A stretch of DNA of 64,000 nt from Cyanoderma ruficeps (lineage: Eukaryota; Chordata; Aves; Passeriformes; Timaliidae). Positions 30,101 through 40,474 of the stretch are shown here, piece after piece. The stretch spans positions 1,084,034 to 1,148,033 of the forward strand of contig VZDJ01000090.1 in assembly GCA_008694505.1 (NCBI GenBank). The letters run 5' to 3'. The notes under the pieces were generated by a model. The model was not told the origin of the DNA and ran no database searches. It saw only the letters and a program-made list of their open reading frames with translations. The number at the start of each line of letters is the position of its first letter. Positions within the stretch are counted from its first letter, which is position 1. The position numbers and the translations under genes were made by a program.

Positions 30101-33100
30101 TTCCTGTCCATACCCCATTCCCAACAGCAGAAAGGGGATATGGGAGGGAAAGGAAAAATAAATCTGATTAGGAAGATCCATACCTCTCTGAATCCTCGCT
30201 GGGGCTCAGATAGAGCTGTCTGTAGGCATTCAGCACAGCCTCCTTAATTCCAGGCTCCTTTGACCATATGAGGGGCAGCATCCTGCGGACTCCAAGCAGT
30301 GCCTGGGGCACACCAAACTGTGAGACTGTCACGAAGAATTCAATGGCTTCCTGCACCACTGCAGAGAGAACAGTTGTGATAGTGCAGCTCTTCCCCAGTC
30401 ACTATTAGTGAGGCCACTAAAACAAATTCATAGGAATATTGGTCTCACAGCAAGCTCTACAAGCATCTAGAAATCAGTACTACCGTCTGCAGACTCAGAA
30501 TGGCATCACTAGTATAAAGATGTAGATGTCCCAGAAAAGAGACACAAATTAACAATATACAGCTTAATCCAATGTGATATGGTTAGGGAAAGAGCACAGA
30601 GACTATCTTTGAGAAAAACGAAATTCTCTTCTGGGAACAGTAGCTTTGGGAAAAAGATCTCATAGTCACAGCAGACAGCTGAATATAAGCCCCAGTGCAA
30701 TGATATAACCAGAAGAACTAAGCTATTTGATGTACAAATGGGCTAAGGAATACTGTGTTTGGTTTCAGCTTGACTACTCCTAAAATAGACTGCCCAGTCT
30801 TCCCATAAGACAAAAAAACCCCCATTAAGTTAGCATCACAAGAGATCCACAGCAGTAATCAGAGGAGTTGTATATAGTTCATAGAAATGGTTCACAGAGT
30901 CTGACCTCTGGTTAAGTAAGAGCTTTTACCAGTATAAGCCCTTACAAATTAGAATTAAGAACATCTAACAGGCAAGCTGGTATGTTTTCCCTGCCTCCAG
31001 TCACACCAGAATACATAAATTTGCAGCAAAACAAAAATTTAAATCTTCAAATATTAAATCTTTAATTAAAAAAGGCTAAATCTGAGCAGACACATCCCTT
31101 AGCACCGGTCCCTGACCCAGCAGCATACTCTCTCCAAATGGAGACAATGTCTCAAAACACCTCCACTGTTCAGACACTGGATTTGCCTTCCTTATACTAC
31201 AGCACAGGACAACAGGGAGGTGAAAAGCTATTAAAAAACACGCCCACAATCAAACCCCAGGTATTTTAAGTACCAGATAAGGCAATTTCTTGGCCTTGCA
31301 CTTCAAAGGACCTGTAAAGACACTGAACCCAGGAGTTCATTTTCATATGTGCAAATGGGTAATGACACCAAACTTTGCTTGCTGGGGAAGCCCATATGCT
31401 TATTCCAAGTAAGATGAGCCCTCAACAGAGATGAAGCCTCAGAAGTGTTTGCATGAAGTCTGGGGCACTGCAGTGCCCACACCCATCCATACCCCAGATC
31501 TGTGCAAGTGGATGTGCTGGAGAGGATGGGGGCGGGAGTTGTGCCCCATATCCCTTGGAAATGCCAATTTCTGATAACCATTACAAAAAAGTCTAAGTGA
31601 TTACAGTAGTTCTAACATTAAATATGAACAGCTGAATTAACTCAAAGGCCTTCCTTCTGATCACCACCTTTCTCTACAGCACTGAAGAGGACCAGGGCAC
31701 AGAACCTGTTGATCAGGCTCATGTTTAACCAAATAACAAAGTTTGAGGCAAGGTGAGTTAGATGAGAGCAGCTGCTTAGTTCCCCTCTTGTGGCCAGCAT
31801 AACAGCTGAAGCTGTGACAGGGCACTGAGCACATAACCAAACTCAGCTTCACTGGGCAGGCTGACCTTGGGAGAGCCTCAGCTGAGATGATGAACACCCA
31901 TCCCTCCCCACAGGAGGCAGGGTAGCCTCCACAAGTAAACTCCCTTTAGTCACCTGGCTGGTGTTTTTTTTATTTCAAAAAGTTCAAATACATTTCACAT
32001 GTTTTTAAAAGTAACTTTTAAACATAAAAAAAAAGAACTTTTTCAACCTTGGTATTAAAAAAATGGATTCCTAAAAACCCTGTTCATGCCCTATTCAACC
32101 CCTCCATGACACTCATTTAGATGGTGCTTGCTTTTCCAATACTCTGGAAGTGTCTATGACATCTGCTCAATGAAGAGCAGCTCCTTCAATCTTTTCTCCT
32201 TCTCCTGGAGCTCTACCACTCCAACAGCTTCTCTCAAGCAAGGAAAGGTCTAGAAATGCTGAATGGGAATAAAAGGGCCCCATGGTTATTTCACATACCT
32301 GAGACAGAGTTTTCGTACATCATCTTGCTGATCAGGTTCAGAGCTTCTGTGATTTTCACTGAGAAGTTGTAAGCATCTTGCAGGTACTGCACCAACATCT
32401 CCTGTTTGACCAGCTCTGTTTGAGCCTGCTCTTCCTGGGCAACTTCTTCAATCTTATCACTGCTGTTGTCACCTGGAGGATCCTCACTGTTCTCACCTGG
32501 GCATGAACCTACACAGCACACTTGTTTGTGAGCAGTACTGAAGATACAAGTGAAACAGGCACAGTTCTGGGCATTTTAACCCTCCTGGCCCCATCCCACA
32601 GTGACACCTTCCGAGAGCCAGGATACAAAAATCCAAATTCTGCCATCAGACCTAGCTACAAAATCTCAGCATGCTGTGGAACAAGTTCCAGTACTACAGT
32701 GTGATGCTCCAGAGACATGCCAGCTTGGTATATGGGTATAGAAAGGCAAGGTCCAGTTGGGGTAAACTCCATTAAGATGTTGATGGGGTTAATCTGAACT
32801 TGATAATTCCCCAAAGATAGATGAGGGCCCTAAAAGGGAACCAGGGAGAAGGCAAACACTACTACCCCCTAGCAAGATTTGTGCAAGTGTGGAGAGTTCA
32901 CAAAGTTAATATTTTTAGACAACAGACTTCCCACAGAAATACACTCAATGTGATAGGCTAAGCAACCTTATGCAGAAATACCAAACAAAGTATGTGAAGT
33001 CTTGAAAATTCTCCCAGAGGCTCAGGCCCCAGATAACCAAGACTTTGCTTGAACCAGATACTTGGTCAAGGCTGCTAAGGGTGAGCATTATGTGCTACCA

Positions 33101-36100
33101 CTTGCACAGAACTCCTGACAAATTCAGACAGGGCAGAAGAATGGCAGTGGCAACACTGACTTCGCTCCCCTCAGATATTACACGAGTTAAGGCACCAAAA
33201 ATGTACTTTTACTGGGACCATGGAACTGTTCCAACCAGAAATTAAGATCAATATGATCCAGCTAAAATGCCAAGGTACTAGATAAACAATGCAGAGATGC
33301 TGCAGCTCTGGGACTCCCAAGTACACACAGACTTAGCCCCACAGGTCAGAAGGAAGGAGAGCATTCCAGAGGGTTTTAGTCTGGCTCTGGCATTATCTTG
33401 GACCTAGGGAACAGAGTGATATAGTTACCTGTGTAAAGTCTCTTCAGAACACCCAGGATTGTTGCCTCCTCGTTTTCCTCGCCAGGGCCAATGAAAGGTT
33501 CCTTTCCCTGGAAGCGACACAGGGCCTTCTGCGTAAGGCGGGCTGCGCTCCTGGACAATGACATTGCCCAACAGAGTATCAGCAACACATCAGAGCAGAA
33601 CACAAGGGAAACCATCCAGCTTTGCCCTCAACACTTGAGAAAGCAGCTTCTACCAGCATCTTGTGCTGGGTGCCCACATCAATCTCTTCCTGCAGAGTAA
33701 CGTTACTGGAGATCACCCCTTGAGATAAACACTGTCAAAATGCAGAGCCTTCTTACTTGTAATTCAGCTTCTTCAACAGCCCAGTGATTTGCTCCACTGT
33801 CCTCTCCACTGTTTCTTCAACTTCCAGCACCTCCTCTTCCTCTTTCTGCAGTGGTTGAAAGAGCTGCTGTATAGCAGCCCTAATTTCTGGCAGCATTGCT
33901 TCCCACTCTTCCTCTGTGGCGACCACAGGAGCTAATTAAAAATCAGAGGGAATGAAGAACACAGACTCTGGTGGCACCTTTAATGGGAAAGAAAAACTCA
34001 TCTGGAACTTAGAAATTCTACTTCCCCTACCTCCTCCCCAGGCGGGCACTATTCCCATTGCTGATCCCACCTAGACAGCAGTAAGAATGATACAAGAACT
34101 GACATACAAAATAAAACAAACACAAACAAACAAACAACAACAACAAACAAAAAACCAACCAACCAACCCACCAAAAAACTAACAAAAAAACCCACTAAAA
34201 ACCATAGAAGGTAGGAAAAAAAGACAAGTAAGAGAACCATCGTTTGTTTAGCCTTGGACTTGGTGCTGCCTACAAATCAAATTTAAATAATAGCTAACCA
34301 AAATCATGAGTCAAGCAGTTCATGAGTGGTAGAAAAGAGAAACCTGGGAGGGTGTTCACAGACATTTTCAGTTTTTACCCTGCAAATAGGATATATATCT
34401 ATAAGGACTGTTGATTTAGACATAGATATTAAAATGATCCTTTTATAACACCACCATAAGGAAAACTGTTTTGAGTTTCATCTCAGTTATCTGGTCTCAC
34501 CATCTCACACAGGTAAGATCTGAGACAAAAGCTGTCACAACCTGGGAGCAAATTTAATATGAGAAAAAGTAAATTCTGGACTATCCTAAAAAGTGGAAAG
34601 AAGAAGAAAGGAAATTACCTGCTGTGGGTCTGCTACGATCCCTCATTTCTTTCAGTTTCTGCATTTCTTTCTCCAGTGGCTTATCCAAGTCAGCACAGCT
34701 TAGCTGAAGATGTCAGGAAGAGAAGAAGAAACTTGTTAGTTATCCTCCTTTTCCAGAAATGCCAGAATTCTCCTCTCTATTCCACTCCCTGCTTCAGTTG
34801 TGAATCCCTATAGATAACCCTGTTTTGGGAAACTGGAATAGTACACTCTGGCCCCAGTCCTAGAATGAGAACTGCTCTAAGTTGCTCTGAGTCTAAGGTT
34901 CAGAAATTTAGGAGAAGATGCAGCTGAACACCAAGAGCTGCAGATCCACAAAAAATATTCTAAAAACTATTTTTGCTTCTAAGGAGAGAAACCTCACAGT
35001 GGACTCCAAACTGCTGCAGCTTTTTAACTCAATCACATCCCTCCTGGCCTTCAGCATAGCTGTGAATTTACAAAGAGAGGGACCAGCCCAAAAATGCAAG
35101 TTCTGAACCTGGGAAGACGAGGTTCTGAAGCTGCCACCTTCAGAGTCAAAGGCTACACTTCCTCCCACAAGACACATAAACACTACTGCCCTGGCTAGAG
35201 CACACTGCAGATACTCAGCCTGCAAACAGACATCTAACATATCTGCCATGTAAACCGAAATTACCTTGCTGGAGAAGGGATTGTTGGACAAAAACGCAGC
35301 CAGGAGCTGGATGGCATTTTTAACCACTATGACAGATTTGTCTTTGAGCCGCCCAACAGCCAGCGACACCACAGACTGAAACTGCGTCAAAGGCAGGGCC
35401 TACAACACAACAAGAGCACAGATAAAGTTATCAAGAAGGCTCAGAGACTTGGGAAAAGTTTACTGCAGACATATTCATGTACTAAAAAGCACAGATTACA
35501 GATTTACAGAAAAGTCTAGGGCTCAAAAGACCTCTGGATATATTCTGGTCCAGCCTTCACAGAAAGCAAGGATTTAGGTTATCCAGGATCCTGTTGAGTC
35601 TTAGTATATCTAGTAACGGTGATGTTTTCCCATACCAGTGTGTGAAAAGAGGCTGTATGCTATGCCCTTTCTTCTAGTTTGTCCTGGTAAGAATGAGAAG
35701 CATTTAATTTCCATCCCCCAATTCCCCCACCACCGGGATCTCTGGTCTCTGTGCAGACACCACAGTACACAGGGACAGCACCCTTCTCTGTTAAAACTTC
35801 AATCTGTGCAAACAAAATGCAGGGTAGCAGGAATCCCCTCAGAACACACAAGATGGGAAGAAAAGACCGAGGCAACCCCATTTGCCCAGCAGAGACTTGC
35901 CTTGTGCTGGACGATGCGAGTGAAGAGCTGCAGCACGCGGCTGCGAACAAAGCTGTGGACGTCACACACGTGGGCCTGCAGCGTGTCCAGGAACTTGTCC
36001 CGAGTGCCACGGGCAGCCTTCTCCAGCTGGTCACCATTCAGCACCTGCACCAGCACTTCTGCCATAGCTGCCAGAATGGCATTTCGCATCATGTAACTCT

Positions 36101-39100
36101 GCCAAGACAGGAGTGGTTGAACTAGGAGCAGACCAAAAGACATGATTCGATATGCCCAGAGTTTGGGCCTTCCAAATCCCAGGCTCCAGCCCTAAGTGAA
36201 TTTTTCCAGTATGGATATTGTATTAAGCTCGGGTGAACATAGCTGTGCCTGCAAGACAGAGTAACCTCTGCTATGAAGACAGGCTGAGAGTTGGTCTTGT
36301 TCAGCCTGCAGAAGAGAAGGCTCTGGGGAGGCACCTTCCAGTACCTAAAGGGGGCTCTGAGAGAGCTGGAGAGGGACTTTTTACCAGCACATTCAGTGAC
36401 AGGGCAAGCGAGAATGGCCTCAAAACGAATGCAGATTTAGATTTGATATTTGGAAGAAATTCTTTACTCAGTGTGGTGAGACACTTGAACAGGTTGCCCA
36501 GAGAAGCTGTGGATGCCCCATCCCTAGAACTGTTCAAGGCCAGGCTGGGTGGGGCTTTGAGCAACCTGGTCTAGTTGAAGGTGTCCCTAGCCATGGCAGA
36601 GGTGTTAAGGTCCCTTCCAACCCAAACCCTGCTATCCAGGTAAGTTCATAGAAGCCAAGAACTGAAATGAGAAACACTTACAGTAGGTAAAGAAAAGGTA
36701 ACACAGTGACAAACTCAGTAAGTGCTGAAGAACAAAGGACAACAACAGGGACCTCAGATGAGTAGGCAATCTCCTGTTCTGTGACATCTGATACTGACAA
36801 CCAGACAGGATATGTCATGGTTTCTGTTCCCTTTGCATCTTTTAGGTAAGGGCAAAACCTCTTCCAATAGAGCAGGTTTTGGATACTTGAGCTTTGTGAG
36901 AGAGGTTTTGTTTCCAGACAGAAAAACCGGGTAGCGGCATCTCTACCATTTTACTTTTCTGGACAGGTGACTTTGCAGAAACCTACCTCCCCATCCAAGT
37001 GAGGCAGGAGAACACTCATGTTGGCGAGCACCAGAGCTGGAATCTGTTCAGCCAGTTCACTTATAAAAGTAGCATAACCCTTGACTCCAGAAGCCTCACG
37101 AGCCAAATCCTGGGGACATTTCTGTCCAATTTCCCTGAACAGAAATATGAAACAAGGAATGTGGTGCCCCAAGTTGCTAGGAATAGAAGGGCAAGGCTCC
37201 AGGTATTTCTCTCACCTTAGCAATTCACCCACCAAGCTTTTCAGACCGTACTCTTTAGCCCAGAGGCTCACGGCCTGTGCAAACACTGGGGCTACATGTT
37301 CGAAGTGCTGCAGCATCTGTGTGATCTTCAGAGTGGCACCTTTCACACATGAGAAGGAGGAAAGAGGTCAGGGAAAGTAACTGGGAATGGCCTCAGGAAG
37401 AAGGCAGAAGAGCAGGAACTCACTGAACATGTGGTCACAGTGAACCAGAGCTGCAGCAAGCAGATGTGTCAGAGTCTCCCGCGTGACCCGGTACCTCTGA
37501 AGGCCGATGCTTGGATTCTCCAGGATGCGGTAGCAGCTTCCCGTCATTAAGCTAAACCCACAGAAGACAGACAGCAAACCTCACTATCACAACTTGCACA
37601 AACATCCTTCTAGCACACCACACATTTCTGTTTGAGAGATTCTCCAGCATCCTCTGAAAATCAGCAAAACATCTGAATTTCTGTGGCCTACATGAGGAGA
37701 GTTCCTATACGCATTGCCTTTGTCTCGAGCTGTTTCCTCAGTTTCCCAACAATCTGCACCCCACAGAGGGCTGTAATACCATTTCATTGGTAGATCTATC
37801 ACTTATCCTTTTATCCCTCAGAATCATCACTCATCCCACCTGCTCCAACTCATACCTGACAAACTCTTCTTCCACTGCTAAACCACCCCAAAGCCGACGG
37901 AGATCCAGCTGCAGTAGCTGTGTAAGCAGCCGTAAAAGCGGCTCCCTCTCCTCTTCCCACAAAGATCCAGAAGTCTTGGCATGGTTCTTCCTGTTCTAGA
38001 AAGGAGATCACACGGTGAGGTACATCAGCAGCTTCACAACAGACAAAACCCCATCACTACCCTGCTTCCTTCAAAAGATAAGAAGTCTGTTAAATTTTAC
38101 AGCATTAAGAGGTGCACAGTGAGATGTGTGAGATCACAATATTTTTTTTTCCCCCAGCTCTTCTCTCTCAGCTCAGGCCAGCACCAGTGCCTTGTGGTTT
38201 AAGGATTATACCTGTATCCACTGCCACCATCTCTACCCACAGAAAGAAAATATTGAGAAAATACTGGCACGCTAAGTTCCAGACAGAAATTGAAGAATGA
38301 AATAGAAAGGCCAGCTCTAAAGTCTGACAGATACTAGAGTTCAACAAGGTTAAAATTTTATTCTGACTTTTATCATCTTTTTCCCCAGTCCCCTCACCTA
38401 CCTTCCTACCAGGATCTGCCTCCAAACAACTGTTCTTACAGGTTTCCATTTCAAAGGCATCCATCAGACCAGTCAGCAAATAGCAGTTCATCTTAAGAGC
38501 ATTGAGGTGAGCAGCCCGGTCTGCATGGCTCAGTCCAGAGTCACTCAAGATAGCAGGAAGTTCATTGGAATGATGGGACAGCACTAAGGAGAAGCAGAAA
38601 GTCATGAGCACTCCTTGCCAGGTCCCTCAGCCATCCTCTCTTTGGGAGGCTTACAGCAGTCATCAGATTACCAAAGATGTATGCTCACATCTCACCAGCT
38701 GTAACATGGGCTGCCCCCTGCAACCCAGACCTTGGGCATGCTGTCTTGTCCTATCCCCACAGCCCTGCGTCAGCTCAGAGAAACACTCGCTCTGAGCTGA
38801 TACATCCCACAGAAGTATTTTCCAGGCACATGGGGAAGACGGTTTTCTGTCGGTCTGCCCTTACAGCGAACATGCACAACTCAGCATCGTCCACCAAGAT
38901 TACAGACCCGTATGACAGGAGTGAGCTGAGGGTGCAGCCCAGCTGGCCGAGTCACATTAGCCTTTATATCATCACTGAGCTGCCAAGGGAAAACAACCTC
39001 TCCACTAGTCCTGCGTCGGCCGGAAACAGCGGGTACCCACCGTGCATCATCAGCTCCAGGGCATCCTCCTTGACCGCCGTGCCCACGGTTCGGAAGTGGC

Positions 39101-39487
39101 TGCGAAACAAACACAGGGCCTAAGTGAGGCGAGCAAAGAGCGCCTGCCGGAGGGGCGAGCTCCCGCCCCTCGGCCCCGTCCCGGCCCTGTACTCACTGCA
39201 GCACGCTGTACACGCCGTCGAAGTGCTGCAGCACGGCCAGCGCGCCCCGCGCGCGGAAGGCGGTCCGGAAAGCTGCGGCAAAACACGGAGAAAGGCGGGG
39301 GGATGGCCGTGAACGAGCGGCAAAACCGGGCCCGACCGGGAAGGGGATGTGGGAACACCTTACCTGCGAGTGCGGGCGGCAGCTCCCTGACGAGCAGCAC
39401 CTCCCGCACCACGTAGCGCCCGGGGCCGCCATCCCGCAGCAGATCGGCGGGAGCGAGGGGCAGGTGGAACTCCGGGGCCGCCGCCAT
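15135..39487 (-). CDS. NCAPD2: Condensin complex subunit 1 (non-SMC subunit D2, CAP-D2)
   Basis: HEAT-repeat subunit of condensin I, which compacts mitotic chromosomes with SMC2/SMC4, NCAPG and NCAPH. Thirty-one coding exons: 39364-39487, 39197-39272, 39041-39099, 38402-38583, 37856-37995, 37424-37551, 37216-37339, 36987-37134, 35901-36098, 35265-35399, 34619-34703, 33757-33931, 33429-33550, 32299-32508, 30184-30358, 28593-28677, 28324-28457, 27204-27336, 25592-25676, 25325-25486, 24867-25081, 23111-23222, 22667-22790, 22307-22462, 21924-22101, 20797-20891, 18265-18345, 16016-16202, 15672-15798, 15382-15540, 15135-15217. They total 4,197 nt and 1,398 residues; human is 1,401. Long stretches match human NCAPD2, for example [15 protein letters not shown] and [19 protein letters not shown] (the Cnd1 HEAT domain). 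The tail keeps Thr-Pro sites at T1336, T1382 and T1387, equivalent to the human Cdk1 sites. Introns 9 and 25 use GC donors. The start is ATG in a strong Kozak context in the first exon. Confidence 0.97.
19060..19130 (-). repeat. Possible old CR1 relic (antisense)
   Basis: 'ccagaactgtggcagcactc' followed by 'aggtctcaccagcactgcc' resembles the antisense CR1 segment upstream of the 3' end. It is short and diverged. It lies within the long NCAPD2 intron 26. Confidence 0.4.
21922..21923 (-). other. NCAPD2: Non-canonical GC splice donor, NCAPD2 intron 25
   Basis: Exon 25 ends GCC AAC AAG and is followed by GCAAGT. The next exon opens GGT AAT GCT in phase 0, matching human HKGNAIYN. The nearby GT four bases on would create an immediate stop after joining, so the GC donor is favoured. 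Confidence 0.88.
23415..23899 (-). repeat. CR1 LINE 3' fragment (antisense)
   Basis: Starts with the reverse complement of the CR1 terminus ('aatcacaggatcat', 'ggctggaagggacca'), passes through 'aacctctctgggcaacctgt', and ends at 'gaggagcccagaatg'. It lies in NCAPD2 intron 21. Confidence 0.93.
26707..26724 (+). repeat. Poly-A tract in NCAPD2 intron 18
   Basis: An uninterrupted A run of about 18 bases, poly-T in the transcript orientation. No adjacent retroposon body is recognised. Confidence 0.8.
34105..34200 (+). repeat. A-rich (CAAA)n/(CCAA)n low-complexity tract
   Basis: Runs of caaa, caacaa and ccaa make up most of this stretch, inside NCAPD2 intron 11. Simple repeat of no evident function. 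Confidence 0.85.
35515..35640 (-). repeat. Degenerate CR1 relic (antisense) in NCAPD2 intron 9
   Basis: 'aagacctctggatatattct' followed by 'ggtccagcc' corresponds to the antisense CR1 3' end, and 'caggatcctgttgagtctta' followed by 'gtatatct' to the segment further in. Divergence is much higher than in the other copies, implying an older insertion. Confidence 0.55.
35899..35900 (-). other. NCAPD2: Non-canonical GC splice donor, NCAPD2 intron 9
   Basis: Exon 9 ends CAC AAG and is followed by GCAAGT rather than GTAAGT. Frame continuity (…IVQHK then ALPLTQFQ…, matching human VQQK-ALPLTRFQ) requires splicing here. The acceptor at 35400 is TAG. Confidence 0.9.
36240..36640 (+). repeat. CR1 LINE 3' fragment (sense) in NCAPD2 intron 8
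   Basis: Clear CR1 hallmarks: 'gttcagcctgcagaagagaa', 'gaagctgtggatgccccatc', 'ggggctttgagcaacctggt', 'ggtcccttccaacccaaacc'. It lacks the terminal octamer repeats. Orientation is opposite to the host gene. Confidence 0.93.
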
Positions 39488-39740
39488 GGCCGCCACAGCC
39501 CCGCACGGCCCCGGGCGCTCGAAACAGCGCGCGCGGACCGCGCTCGCCCCGCCCCTTTCCACCACGGGCCTATCAGCGCCCGGCGGCTGCGCCGCGCGCC
39601 GGCCGCTCGCCCAATCGCCGGCCCCCCGCCCTCCCGACCGTTAGCGTAACGTGACCCGCGCGCCTCTGCGCCCCGCGGCGGAAGGGGCGGTCCGGAGCAC
39701 CGCCGCCCTTCCCGTCCCCGGGGCGCCGGGGGTCACCGCC
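39488..39740. promoter_or_regulatory. Bidirectional NCAPD2/MRPL51 promoter
   Basis: Only 253 bp separate the NCAPD2 and MRPL51 start codons, which point away from each other. The interval is CpG-rich, has no TATA box, and carries a CCAAT box at 39611-39615 and GC-box sequence (GGGGCGGGGC on the minus strand). The same head-to-head pair exists in human. Shared regulation is inferred. Confidence 0.85.
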
Positions 39741-40392
39741 ATGGCGGCGGCGGCAACGCTGCTGCTGCGAGCGGCGGGCCGGGCCCTGCTGGGCCGTGCC
39801 GCTCCCCTGCCCCGCGCCGAGCGGGGCATCAGTGACTGCGGAGGGGCGCGCTGGGCTCCCGCGCGGCCCGGCCTCCCCGTGCCGCTGTCCTCGCCCCTGG
39901 CAGGGCTCTCCCGGCCTATCTGGATCAAGGAGCCGCCCAAGCGCAAGCCGGTAGATCGGTGGACGAAGAAGCGGGCCTTGTTCGGGGTGTATGATAACGT
40001 GGGGATCCTGGGTAAGACACACACCCCGCCCGCACCTCCCCAACACTCCGGGGACAGGAGGGGACGGGGTCCGGGCTCACCTGCGGGCCGGCGCCTCTGC
40101 CGGTAGCGGCAGGGCGGGGAGGGTTTGGGCCGGCCGCCCTGAGAACCGCCTTCTCCAGTGGCTGGCTTCATCTGTCTCTGCTCTCCTGTTCTCAGGCGGC
40201 TTCCAGATCCACCCGAAGAATCTCATCATGGGACCCACTTGGCTGCGAGGCTGGCGGGGGAACGAGCTGCAGAGGTGCATCCGCAAGAAGCAGATGGTGG
40301 GAGATCGGATGTTTGTAGAGGACTATCACAAACTGAACAAGAGGATACGGTACTTGTACAAGCGCTTCAATCGCACTGGAAAGCACCGCTAG
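39741..40392 (+). CDS. MRPL51: Large mitochondrial ribosomal subunit protein mL51
   Basis: Component of the 39S subunit of the mitochondrial ribosome. Two coding exons, 39741-40011 and 40196-40392, join in phase to give 155 residues. The conserved part begins at [16 protein letters not shown] and continues through [20 protein letters not shown] to the end, closely matching human MRPL51. The first 65 or so residues are Ala/Arg/Pro-rich with few acidic residues, as expected of a mitochondrial presequence, and longer than in the 128-residue human protein. The start is in a good Kozak context (ccgccATGg). An in-frame upstream ATG at 39651 sits in the divergent promoter and is less likely. Confidence 0.95.
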
Positions 40393-40446
40393 GGAACCAG
40401 CAGTGGCTTCAGCGTGTGGAGTGTAGTTTTGTGGCATTGCAGTCAG

Positions 40447-40452
40447 AATAAA
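40447..40452 (+). terminator. MRPL51: MRPL51 polyadenylation signal (AATAAA)
   Basis: AATAAA begins 55 nt after the stop codon; cleavage is expected near 40,470. Confidence 0.85.
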
Positions 40453-40474
40453 GCCAGCTTTCACACAATTGAGT

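Noticed and set aside
36301..36574. Open frames in the 36.2-36.6 kb repeat
   Set aside because: These are translations of CR1 3'-end sequence, seen almost identically in the other copies at 6.2, 48.9 and 61.7 kb; the fragments are non-coding.
15218..39363. SCARNA10 (U85) in an NCAPD2 intron
   Set aside because: Human NCAPD2 hosts this small Cajal-body RNA. I looked for the expected U5-guide stretch next to a D box on the minus strand; the nearest match (tttactaaag at about 20,417-20,426) lacks convincing boxes. A covariance-model search would decide, so no feature is called.
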